Origin: Acinetobacter bereziniae | GTDB taxonomy: Bacteria > Pseudomonadota > Gammaproteobacteria > Pseudomonadales > Moraxellaceae | Assembly (NCBI GenBank): GCA_009912575.1 | Contig: WNDP01000034.1 | Location: 1-34,286 of the forward strand | DNA length: 34,286 bases | Reading direction: 5' to 3' | Translations under genes and position numbers: made by a program | Shown: piece by piece, positions 24,836 through 32,889 of the stretch | Numbering within the stretch: position 1 is the stretch's first letter | How the letters are laid out: each line of letters begins with the position of its first letter | Notes under the pieces: model-generated | What the model was told of the DNA's origin: nothing | The model's database searches: none | Seen by the model: the letters and a program-made list of their open reading frames with translations, nothing else

Positions 24836-26386
24836 TTATTTTTTGCTTTTCCCTAAAGTCTTCTGGATAGGAAGTTTGTCTGTAGCAAAGCCATAAATCG
24901 CTGCAAAAGGAAGTGCTGTACGGGCAAGATAAGCAACACGCCACAAGCCACCATGATTAGCCCCCTCCATCATGAGTTCAAGGGGGTGTTCCATTTCTAC
25001 TTTTGGATTGGCAATAGATTTTGGATTTTTGAGGTCATGAATCCACAATGCCGCCATGATCGAATTGGTGGTTTCTGGACTAAATGCTTCAACATCAAAT
25101 AGGCTTGCACCGTTAAATGCAGCTTTCAGCAAAGGATTTTTAGTGACAGAGTGAGTGGTCGTTGAAGGTGCGATATTGATACTGACATGTTGACCTTGAT
25201 GTCTTGCTAAAGTCGCACGCCATTGTTGAATGCGTTTTGCTAAAGCATAGTTAGGACCTTGTTCAACCACTAAACAATCTGTAATGCCATAAGCTTTACC
25301 ATTTTCAGAGTGAATTAGCTGCTGATTATTATTCTTAAAAAATTGTTTTAAAGAGAGTGCAGAGATAGTTTGACTTAGAATCGTTTCAAATTTTGATCGT
25401 TGTTTAAACTTTTCTGTTGCACCCTCAATCACTGCTTTTGGCACTGCATAAACATCAGTTGGTGTACACATATACATTAATGATGAGTCAGTTTTTTGTT
25501 CACTGACATTGCTCATGATACTGTCCATTGCGATGGAGACACGCACATGCTTTTCACCATCTAGATATGCAATGGATGCCAAGTCTAGTTTATGTGGGTT
25601 TTCACATAACCATTGCGTAATTTCAGGAATTTGCGTGAGCAGATTTGCCCCGAGTTTATTTTTAAGCTCTTCTAGGTCTTGAGAATCATTAATTTTCTCT
25701 AAGCTTGGAGCATATAACGTGGCATTACCCTGTTGAATGGTGTTGAGGATTTTCCCCCAAACTCGTTCACTGGGTAGATCGACTGCGACAATATTGGCTT
25801 TCCATTGGGACAACCACGTTAAAGGACCTGCTTCAGAGGCTGCACCAAACAAAACCAATGTACGGTCGGACAAATCAAACCATTCAGGGTGGGCAATAAC
25901 TTCTCTAAGCGCATCTGCATGGCTAGCTTCAATAATGCCTGTTTCTTGCCAAGTTTGAATTTGTTTGACTAAAGCTTCACCAGCAAGCTTTTGTCCATGA
26001 TAAGGAACAAACCATTCAGGCTGTGCATCTGACTGTCCTTTAATCGTGATGGTTTGAATTTTGTCTAAGAGGGGAACCGACATCACATCTTTTAATGAAT
26101 AACGTTGCCCATCTCTAAAAAAGTCAAAGCTGTGCTGGGCTTTATGTAAGCCTTGTTTTGCAATCGTGATAGCGTTCTGTGTCGATTGAATGCCGTTCTC
26201 AACTAAGGCTTTAAAATAAATAGGATAATTTTTGCGCCAGTTTTTTTCATCCAAAACCTTCTGAGCATTGATATTGTCAACCAATGACAATGCCTCAGCA
26301 ATAATTTCCTTGCCTACTTGTGAGCTACTGCTTTTTTGGGTTTCAGGATGAATTGTGAATTGTAAACCATCAATTGAACTGGACAT
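24836..26386 (-). CDS. Uncharacterised 516-residue protein with Rossmann-like motif
   Basis: This long soluble protein has no signal peptide and no clear membrane helix. A stretch at 176-205 (RTLVLFGAASEAGP, then NIVAVDLP) looks like a beta-loop-helix-beta nucleotide-binding unit ending in an acidic residue, as in Rossmann folds that bind NAD(P). The remainder has no motif I can name; GGLWRVAYLARTALPFAAIYGF near the end is well structured and weakly hydrophobic. I recall similar unnamed proteins in Acinetobacter but no function. It is monocistronic, with a palindrome (26417-26430) in its promoter region and its own terminator. Confidence 0.8.
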   Translation of the reverse strand: MSSSIDGLQFTIHPETQKSSSSQVGKEIIAEALSLVDNINAQKVLDEKNWRKNYPIYFKALVENGIQSTQNAITIAKQGLHKAQHSFDFFRDGQRYSLKDVMSVPLLDKIQTITIKGQSDAQPEWFVPYHGQKLAGEALVKQIQTWQETGIIEASHADALREVIAHPEWFDLSDRTLVLFGAASEAGPLTWLSQWKANIVAVDLPSERVWGKILNTIQQGNATLYAPSLEKINDSQDLEELKNKLGANLLTQIPEITQWLCENPHKLDLASIAYLDGEKHVRVSIAMDSIMSNVSEQKTDSSLMYMCTPTDVYAVPKAVIEGATEKFKQRSKFETILSQTISALSLKQFFKNNNQQLIHSENGKAYGITDCLVVEQGPNYALAKRIQQWRATLARHQGQHVSINIAPSTTTHSVTKNPLLKAAFNGASLFDVEAFSPETTNSIMAALWIHDLKNPKSIANPKVEMEHPLELMMEGANHGGLWRVAYLARTALPFAAIYGFATDKLPIQKTLGKSKK

Positions 26387-26807
26387 GCAAAATATCTCGT
26401 TTTACTTCATCATTAATATACAGATGTATACATTATCCATGCCAAATTCAGGAAAGGGGTGGCATAATCTGACAAAATGCAATTAATTGGTTGTAGGATT
26501 GTAATGCTGGATCAAGTACGATTCTGAAACGGTTTTTTTTGGGGGGAATACTTTGGCTGAGTCAGCGTATTTCACATATTTTATTCAGAGGCTGATTTGA
26601 AATTGATGAATTACGCTTGATCTTACTGACAAAATTCTAACGAGAAAAATGTTTTTACTTGGTGTGAAATAGGGTGATTTTTGTTTTGGATTTTTAATAT
26701 TTTATGTTTTTACATCTTTTTAATTTAATTCCGACAATTTTAGTTGATTTTTGGTCATTCAGCCTCATCTTCAGTTAAAATACCGACTTCAGCTTGAGGA
26801 TAGAGTT
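26387..26807. other. Divergent intergenic region between the 516-residue protein gene and nfuA
   Basis: About 420 AT-rich bases with the palindrome at 26417-26430. The stretch 26530-26546 has a T8-G6 run. A 19-codon extension of the nfuA frame (26751-26807) lacks a ribosome site and is not part of the protein. No IscR-type site could be identified by eye. Confidence 0.4.
26417..26430. promoter_or_regulatory. Palindrome upstream of the 516-residue protein gene
   Basis: TATACA and TGTATA flank GA as exact inverted repeats, 31-44 bases before the minus-strand start codon. It overlaps a possible -10 (TATATT) whose -35 candidate is TTGGCA at 19 bases. It could be an operator; the regulator is unknown. 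Confidence 0.4.
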
Positions 26808-27446
26808 ATGTCGACTGAGAACACCAATACTGCAGTTGCAGAAGAAATTCCAAATTTATTGATTACTCCAAATGCGCAGGAGTATTTAAAAGATCTTTTG
26901 GAGAAGCAAAATACTCCAGGAATTGGCGTTCGTGTATTTGTTGAAAATCCAGGGACTCCGCGTGCAGAATGTTGTATGGCGTACAGTGCGCCTGATGAAG
27001 TTGCTCCAACAGATTACAAGCAAGATTATCCTGATTTTCCAGCATTTATCGATACACCATCTATTCCATATCTGAAAGATGCAGTAATTGACTACAACAA
27101 AGACCGTTTTGGTGGTCAATTAACATTTCGTGCGCCAAACTCGAAAGTACCACGTGTTGGTCCAGATGCTTCGATGGAAGAAAGAATTACCTATATTCTT
27201 CAAGCGGAAATTAATCCAGGACTTGCAGGGCATGGTGGTAACTGTGCTTTGGTTGAAGTTATTGAAGATGAAGAGCATGGTTTAACCGCTGTATTGAAAT
27301 TTGGTGGTGGATGTCAGGGCTGTTCAGCAATCGATGTCACATTGAAGCAAGGCGTTGAAACCACCTTAAAACAGCACATTCCAGAGTTAGGTCGTGTGGT
27401 AGATCAAACTGATCATAGCCAAGCCGAAGGTGCATACTTCAAATAA
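26808..27446 (+). CDS. nfuA: Fe-S biogenesis protein NfuA
   Basis: This 212-residue cytoplasmic scaffold/carrier delivers [4Fe-4S] clusters to client enzymes, chiefly under oxidative or iron stress. The N-terminal part (about 15-110) is the degenerate A-type carrier domain. The C-terminal Nfu domain (about 125-200) keeps the cluster ligands Cys169 and Cys172 in GGGCQGCS. ATG at 26808 with GAGGA upstream is the right start; the frame opens earlier but the family begins here. It is followed by a strong terminator and then by an iron-uptake receptor gene with its own promoter. Confidence 0.94.
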   Translation: MSTENTNTAVAEEIPNLLITPNAQEYLKDLLEKQNTPGIGVRVFVENPGTPRAECCMAYSAPDEVAPTDYKQDYPDFPAFIDTPSIPYLKDAVIDYNKDRFGGQLTFRAPNSKVPRVGPDASMEERITYILQAEINPGLAGHGGNCALVEVIEDEEHGLTAVLKFGGGCQGCSAIDVTLKQGVETTLKQHIPELGRVVDQTDHSQAEGAYFK

Positions 27447-27481
27447 TTTGTCTCATCAATATGTTGATTCAAAGCGAATTC

Positions 27482-27514
27482 AAAAAAAACCTCCGAAAAT
27501 TCGGAGGTTTTTTT
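27482..27514 (+). terminator. Terminator of nfuA
   Basis: CCTCCGA pairs with TCGGAGG around an AAAT loop, extended by an A8/T8 pair of flanks into a 15-bp stem (27482-27496, 27501-27514). Confidence 0.93.
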
Positions 27515-27648
27515 TGGCATATTTATTTGGGTTAGTTTTTAATATTTTTTTAAAATGTTAATAATCTTAAATGAAACTTAAAAAAATCCAACAAAATCTT
27601 AAAATAACACAAAATTTGAGTAAAAAATAAATATGCAGATAATAAAAA

Positions 27649-27677
27649 TGAGAATAATTTTTAATATTGTTTATAAT
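27649..27677 (+). promoter_or_regulatory. Promoter with Fur-box-like site for the TonB receptor
   Basis: TGAGAATAATTTTTA (27649-27663) matches 11 of 14 informative positions of the Fur core TGATAAT-N-ATTATCA. A perfect TATAAT lies at 27672-27677, and the Fur-like site covers the -35 region (TGAGAA at 17-base spacing). Iron-dependent repression of the receptor gene is expected. The transcript leader would be about 67 bases. Confidence 0.65.
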
Positions 27678-27750
27678 GCTGTGGAGTTTTATTACACATT
27701 GTATCTAAATCTTCATTGTCTATTCATTCTTAGCCTCTTTGGAATACCTT

Positions 27751-29781
27751 ATGTCCACTAGCCGTATCATCCAATCTGCGTTATCTCTTTCGATTGTCAC
27801 CGTTATGATGGGTACTGCGTATGCAGCAAACTCGCAAGAAACCTCAAATAACAAAGAGCCTCAATCAACCGAAGCCACAAAATTACAAACCATCGTTGTG
27901 ACTGCAAGTGGCTTTGAACAAGAAGTTAAACAAGCTGCTGCATCTATCTCGGTATTGAGTCAAGAAGATATCAATAAAAAAGCGTATAGAGACATCACGG
28001 ATGCTTTGAAAGATGTACCAGGTGTGGTCGTCACAGGTGGGGGAAGTTCAAGCGATATTAGTATTCGTGGTATGGGAAGTGCTTATACTGTTATTTTGAT
28101 TGATGGTAAAAAAGTAAACACACGGTCAGTTCGTCCGAATAGTGATAACTCAGGTATTGAACAAGGTTGGATGCCAAGTATAGAAAGTATTGAACGTATC
28201 GAAGTCATTCGTGGTCCAATGTCTGGCTTATACGGTTCAGATGCTATGGGTGGTGTTATTAATATTATTACCAAAAAGGTTTCAGATACATGGACCAGTT
28301 CGGTTAAATTAGACACTACACTTCAAGAAAATAGGGATTCTGGTGATATTCATCAAGCAAATCTATATGTGTCTGGTCCATTAATTCGTAATTTACTCGG
28401 TTTAAAAGCGAATGGAACGTTTTCACAGCGCAATGAAGATGACATCATTGGCGGCTACAACAAGCAACGTATACGTGCAGGTGGTGCGACACTGAGTTTG
28501 ACGCCAAACGCTGAACATACGATTGATTTAGAATATCAGAGATCAATACAGAACCGTGATCAAACTGTAGGCAAAACAATTGCCAATGTACCGGGACGAA
28601 ACGGCCCACCAACGAATTCATATACCGACTATTATCGTACAGAGTATAGTTTGACTCATCGTGGTGAAATTGGTGATTTAAAAACGCATTCTTATATTCA
28701 GCGTGAAGAAAACGATAACCCATCACGTAGTATGGAAGCGATTAATACGACCTTTAATACTTTGAACCAAATCAATTTAGGCGCTCATGCTTTGAGTTTT
28801 GGAGGAAGTTATTTAAAAGAAGAGCTTGAAGATTTTGGAAACCAACTAAGCGTAGGTGGAACAAAATTAACAAATTTAGACCGTTATAGTTGGGCACTTT
28901 TTGCCGAAGATGCATGGAACATTTTAGATCCATTCACGATTACAGCGTCATTACGCTATGACAAAGATGAAAAGTTTGGTGATCATTTTAGCCCGAAAGT
29001 CTATGGTGTATGGACATTGAATGATAATTGGATCATTAAAGGTGGTGTGTCAACTGGTTATAAAACACCAGCATTACGTGCAACTGTTGCAGGATGGGGG
29101 CAAGCAACTGGTGGTGGTCAGTCGAGTGGTATGATTGTGGGGAACCCTGACTTAAAACCAGAAACCAGTGTGAACTATGAAGCATCAATCAATTGGGACA
29201 ATAATGATAATTTAGATGCAGGCTTCACTGTATTCAATAGTGAGTTTAAAGATAAAATTACAGAAATCCGTACTTGCCAAGGAGTCTCTGGAAGTCTGAA
29301 TTGTCCTTGGTTGGGGCAAAATTTTGATTTTGTTAGTCAACGTATAAACGTAGATAAAGCGAATATGCGAGGCATTGAGGCAACTTTTGGTTGGGAAATT
29401 ACCCCTGATGTTCGATGGGCTACGAACTATACCTTTACGGATACTGAGCAAAAGAGTGGGGCATTCAAAGGGAAACCATTAAACGAAATGCCAAAACATA
29501 TGTTCAATACCACTTTAGATTGGCAAACAAATGATCAAGTGGGAATGTGGAGTCGTTTAAATGTGAGAAGTAAAACTTCTGAATATTTAAGCCGCACATC
29601 GATGAGTAATGGTAAACCAGCCTATGCAATGGTTGATGTTGGATTAAACTATAAACCTTCAAATGTATTGCAGTTCAATGCAGGTATTTATAATTTATTT
29701 GATAAAACCATAGAAACTACGACTTATAGCTATGTGTTAGATGGTCGTCGTTATAATTTAGGTTTAATTTATAAGTTTTAA
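27751..29781 (+). CDS. TonB-dependent outer-membrane siderophore receptor
   Basis: The product has 676 residues from ATG 27751; TTG at 27739 is less likely. A signal peptide (cleavage after AYA near 25) precedes a TonB box (QTIVVTA, about 46-52). The plug domain spans about 60-175 (VPGVVVTGGG, SIRGMGS, ILIDGKKV, RIEVIRGPMSGLYGSDAMGGVINI). A 22-strand barrel ends with terminal Phe. The plug resembles FepA/CirA/PirA-type catecholate receptors. It would import a ferric siderophore using TonB energy; the exact ligand is not clear. The Fur-box-like promoter supports iron control. It shares its terminator with the convergent gene. Confidence 0.9.
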   Translation: MSTSRIIQSALSLSIVTVMMGTAYAANSQETSNNKEPQSTEATKLQTIVVTASGFEQEVKQAAASISVLSQEDINKKAYRDITDALKDVPGVVVTGGGSSSDISIRGMGSAYTVILIDGKKVNTRSVRPNSDNSGIEQGWMPSIESIERIEVIRGPMSGLYGSDAMGGVINIITKKVSDTWTSSVKLDTTLQENRDSGDIHQANLYVSGPLIRNLLGLKANGTFSQRNEDDIIGGYNKQRIRAGGATLSLTPNAEHTIDLEYQRSIQNRDQTVGKTIANVPGRNGPPTNSYTDYYRTEYSLTHRGEIGDLKTHSYIQREENDNPSRSMEAINTTFNTLNQINLGAHALSFGGSYLKEELEDFGNQLSVGGTKLTNLDRYSWALFAEDAWNILDPFTITASLRYDKDEKFGDHFSPKVYGVWTLNDNWIIKGGVSTGYKTPALRATVAGWGQATGGGQSSGMIVGNPDLKPETSVNYEASINWDNNDNLDAGFTVFNSEFKDKITEIRTCQGVSGSLNCPWLGQNFDFVSQRINVDKANMRGIEATFGWEITPDVRWATNYTFTDTEQKSGAFKGKPLNEMPKHMFNTTLDWQTNDQVGMWSRLNVRSKTSEYLSRTSMSNGKPAYAMVDVGLNYKPSNVLQFNAGIYNLFDKTIETTTYSYVLDGRRYNLGLIYKF

Positions 29782-29803
29782 TCTATAAGTTGAATTGAGT
29801 AAG

Positions 29804-29827
29804 AAAGGGCGCTTTATGCGCCTTTTT
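29804..29827. terminator. Hairpin shared by the receptor gene and the convergent gene
   Basis: AAAGGGCGC (29804-29812) pairs with GCGCCTTTT (29818-29826), one G-T pair and a TTTAT loop. The TAA stop of the convergent minus-strand gene (29814-29816) lies inside the loop, so translation of that gene ends within the hairpin. Confidence 0.8.
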
Positions 29828-30824
29828 CTAATTTTAAAATCTTTAAAGTCTCATCAGAATAATAGAACTTCTCTAAATAGACCCGTGCACGATTTTTTAA
29901 ATGCGTTGAAGAAATCATTCTTTGGATCACAGGTTCAAGTAAAGCCTGTAATTCGTGTTGAATGAGTGCTTCATCAATATTGATGTCCGATAAAATCAAA
30001 TCAAACTGACGTTGTTCGTTTCGAACATACCAAGTGAGAATGCCATCATGGACTTGTTTCTTTAAATAGTCAGTTTGACGGATATGTTCCCAAATCTCAT
30101 GACCCATCCCTACTGTTTTAGGTAAATCATTGATTTCAACATATTGGCGAAGTGCACCAATCGGGACTTTTTTTATTTTATGCCATAAATTGGCTTGAAA
30201 ATGATAAAGCTTATTGTCATCAAATTGTTGGTTAATGACTTGCTCACTGAGTTGGCTGATTTTGATAATATTTTTTTGCAAATAATGCTTAACAGTATCA
30301 TCCAAATTCGTGTCTGTGACAGATTCCAAGACGGATTTTCCCATCTTCATAAAACGTCCAACACCAGGAACTTTCTTATTCATGACTGAATTATCGATAT
30401 AGTCTTGAATAGAATGATGAATCAGTTGGGTCAACATACTCGAAAATGCTGGATTGTTGACAATACGTTTGATCAAAGCTTGGCGATGTCCAGATTTGCT
30501 AGCAACATACTGGGCAATTTTATCAATCGTAGTGACTGGAATAATATCCTCAATTAAGGTTTCATCATTGCTAGGATGTATCAAAGCAAAACGAATATGT
30601 TCGGTAATCTGTTCAAGTAGAAAACTACCAGCAGCTGTTTCTAAAATCTGCTTTTGCAATAGGTCATTAATTTGTGAAAATGACCAAATTTCTTTTAAAG
30701 GTTGCTGTCTAAACCAAAAATAAAACTCAGTAAACTCAGCTTTAATGGTCTCAGCTTGAGCAAATTCCTGATCTAGAAATGCCAACTGAGCTTCAATCAA
30801 TTGTTCAATCAGAGGATGCTTCAT
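29814..30824 (-). CDS. Uncharacterised helical soluble protein coupled to a hydrolase
   Basis: This 336-residue protein has no signal peptide and is predominantly helical, with many Gln, Ile, Leu and Lys residues. No family motif was recognised. Its ATG overlaps the stop codon of the upstream alpha/beta hydrolase gene by four bases (ATGA at 30824-30821), so the two are translationally coupled. It is not a lipase foldase of the LifO type: it lacks the membrane anchor and the RxxFDY motif. Function unknown; the tight coupling says it belongs with the hydrolase. Confidence 0.8.
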   Translation of the reverse strand: MKHPLIEQLIEAQLAFLDQEFAQAETIKAEFTEFYFWFRQQPLKEIWSFSQINDLLQKQILETAAGSFLLEQITEHIRFALIHPSNDETLIEDIIPVTTIDKIAQYVASKSGHRQALIKRIVNNPAFSSMLTQLIHHSIQDYIDNSVMNKKVPGVGRFMKMGKSVLESVTDTNLDDTVKHYLQKNIIKISQLSEQVINQQFDDNKLYHFQANLWHKIKKVPIGALRQYVEINDLPKTVGMGHEIWEHIRQTDYLKKQVHDGILTWYVRNEQRQFDLILSDINIDEALIQHELQALLEPVIQRMISSTHLKNRARVYLEKFYYSDETLKILKLEKGA

Positions 30825-31870
30825 TTTTTAAACTCGATTTGTGTATGCTTAGGCTCAGATAATGGATTTTGCAGTGGTTGTACTTTATTTAAAAAGTTTA
30901 AATAATTTTCTGCAACACGTTCTGGAGCTTCTAATAAAGGCATATGACCTACTCGCGGTAAAATGATCGGCGTTTCAGGTCGTTTCAATACTGATTTTAA
31001 TTCATTGGCAACATCAGCATTGACGATCTGATCTTGCTGGCCCCATAAAATTAATGTCGGCGCTTCGATATTTTTTAACATGGTGGTAAATGTTGTGGGG
31101 GTATACAGTCGATTGAGCGCATCAATTTGATTGATGATTTTGGCTGTATCTTGTGATTTGGCGATAAATAATTTTTCTTGTTCTTGCTTGATCACATTGG
31201 CTGTAAAAGGTGGATTAAACATGACTTTTCTCATAACAAAATCTAAATCACCTTTTTGGGTGATCAAAAGTTGTTTGAGATAAATCGGATTTTTTAAATA
31301 GTTGGTATTGGTCGATTTAAAAATACCTCCTGTACTCATTAGAAACAAACTTTTGGTGTCAAATGGGTACTGAGATGCATAAAACATTGCTATCGTACCA
31401 CCCAATGAGTGTCCAGCAATGTTTAAATTATCTTGGATATGTGCCGCTTCAATAAAACGACGCAGTTGCTCGGTGACATTCGGTACCGATAAATCGAAAT
31501 TTGCAGGAACTTGTGTGCTGCCCGCAGAAGGTAAATCAGGAATAATTACATGATAGAAAGGCGTCAACGATTGCGCAATGTCATTCCACGTATCTCGACT
31601 ACTGGCAAGACCATGAATCAATAGAACAGTGGGTTTATCTTTAGAGCCGCCTTCACTATAAGACCAAACCACATCACCCACACGTAATGTTTTAGAACTT
31701 AGCCCGGCCCAAGTACGTTCTTCTTGTACGATTTTTAAATAATCGACATATTCTGGTGTATTGTTTGCTGCATAAGTCGAGTTTGCTAAAAGTGTTGTAC
31801 TGATTGCTGTCAAACTTAATAACATGCTGTTAAAAACACGAAGAATTTTCTTTAGGGGCTGTTCAGACAT
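30821..31870 (-). CDS. Exported alpha/beta hydrolase, lipase/esterase type
   Basis: I choose ATG at 31870, with AGGA nine bases upstream, over ATG at 31900, which has no ribosome site. The 349-residue product has a signal peptide ending STYA near residue 34. The alpha/beta hydrolase fold keeps the oxyanion HGLAS (86-90), the nucleophile Ser155 in GHSLGG, an acid in LWGQQDQIV and the catalytic His in VGHMPLLE near the C-terminus. This resembles the small periplasmic or outer-membrane-associated lipases/esterases of Moraxellaceae. The substrate is likely an ester or acylglycerol, not certain. It is the first gene of a coupled pair with the helical protein. Confidence 0.87.
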   Translation of the reverse strand: MSEQPLKKILRVFNSMLLSLTAISTTLLANSTYAANNTPEYVDYLKIVQEERTWAGLSSKTLRVGDVVWSYSEGGSKDKPTVLLIHGLASSRDTWNDIAQSLTPFYHVIIPDLPSAGSTQVPANFDLSVPNVTEQLRRFIEAAHIQDNLNIAGHSLGGTIAMFYASQYPFDTKSLFLMSTGGIFKSTNTNYLKNPIYLKQLLITQKGDLDFVMRKVMFNPPFTANVIKQEQEKLFIAKSQDTAKIINQIDALNRLYTPTTFTTMLKNIEAPTLILWGQQDQIVNADVANELKSVLKRPETPIILPRVGHMPLLEAPERVAENYLNFLNKVQPLQNPLSEPKHTQIEFKK

Positions 31871-32193
31871 GCATAGAGTTCCTAACAAAAGACTTGGCAT
31901 TATATAAAGTAATAATATTATTCATGATCATATTTTTTTCAGCATTTGCTCTGAAGGTTATATTTGACATTTTTTTGCCAAAAGACAAATCAATAAATCA
32001 ACAAACAATAGCGTCATTTTGTATTGCTGTTAAGTAATTTATATAAAAACGTGAACTATATCTATGTATTTTTATGGTTTAGGCAGGTATTTCTAAAATA
32101 ACAAAAATTGTAACAGAGTTTATTTTTAGTCAGTGACTTTCAAATTTTACAGCATTAAAATAGTCAAAATCTCCACACAATGGAACTTATGAT
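31871..32193. other. Intergenic region between the hydrolase and carbonic anhydrase genes
   Basis: About 320 AT-rich bases separating divergent genes. No gene, repeat or clear -35/-10 pair was recognised. Confidence 0.45.
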
Positions 32194-32832
32194 ATGCTAA
32201 CTGCTCAAGAAGCTTTAGAACGATTAAAACAAGGTAATGAACGTTTTGCTCATGGTGAAACCAATCTGACTAAATTTTTGACGCATCAGCAACGATCTGA
32301 AATGATGGATAGTCAGGAACCTTTTGCGATTATTCTTGGTTGTTCAGATTCACGTGTTCCAGCAGAAATGGTATTTGACCAAGGTTTTGGGGATCTATTT
32401 GTGATTCGTGTAGCAGGTAATATTGTTGCACCCTCACAGGTAGGTAGTGTCGAATTTGCTGCAGGTAGCTTTGGTTGTCCATTAGTGGTGGTCTTAGGGC
32501 ACAGTCACTGTGGTGCAATTCACTCAACTATTGAAGCACTTAAAAACCCAAATACACCACCCTCTGCAAATTTAATGTCAATCGTCAACCGCGTACGTCC
32601 TTCGGTTGAGATTTTAATGCAAACAGAATTAAAAGATGATTTAGAGAAATTATCAATGCATGCGGTGAGATCAAACGTTTTTGCTTCAGTGAATCAATTG
32701 CGTCATGGTTCAGCTGTATTAGAAAGCCTAATCGCGCAAGGTAAATTGAAAGTGGTTGGTGCAGAGTATTCTCTAGAAACAGGTGAAGTTTCATTCTATG
32801 ATTTTCAATCACCCATTGTTATAAAGACATAA
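32194..32832 (+). CDS. Beta-class carbonic anhydrase
   Basis: This 212-residue cytoplasmic enzyme catalyses CO2 + H2O to bicarbonate and H+. The zinc ligands are Cys50 (in CSDSR with Asp52 and Arg54), His103 and Cys106 (in GHSHCG). The LKQGNERF start, VIRVAGNI (70-77) and the helix after GHSHCGAI are also typical. There is no signal peptide, and the length matches the family. It is monocistronic and ends in a strong symmetric terminator. Start at ATG 32194. Confidence 0.95.
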   Translation: MLTAQEALERLKQGNERFAHGETNLTKFLTHQQRSEMMDSQEPFAIILGCSDSRVPAEMVFDQGFGDLFVIRVAGNIVAPSQVGSVEFAAGSFGCPLVVVLGHSHCGAIHSTIEALKNPNTPPSANLMSIVNRVRPSVEILMQTELKDDLEKLSMHAVRSNVFASVNQLRHGSAVLESLIAQGKLKVVGAEYSLETGEVSFYDFQSPIVIKT

Positions 32833-32860
32833 AAAATCCCACACTAAGGTGGGATTTTTT
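32831..32860. terminator. Bidirectional terminator between carbonic anhydrase and FadL-type genes
   Basis: AAAAAATCCCAC (32831-32842) and GTGGGATTTTTT (32849-32860) form a 12-bp stem with a six-base loop. The A/T flanks give a T tract on both strands, serving both convergent genes. Confidence 0.92.
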
Positions 32861-32889
32861 ATGTCTACAGATAAAGTCGGTATAATGAC

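Noticed and set aside
29814-30824. Lipase-specific foldase (LifO) for the coupled hydrolase
   Set aside because: No N-terminal membrane anchor and no RxxFDY motif; similar length alone is not evidence.
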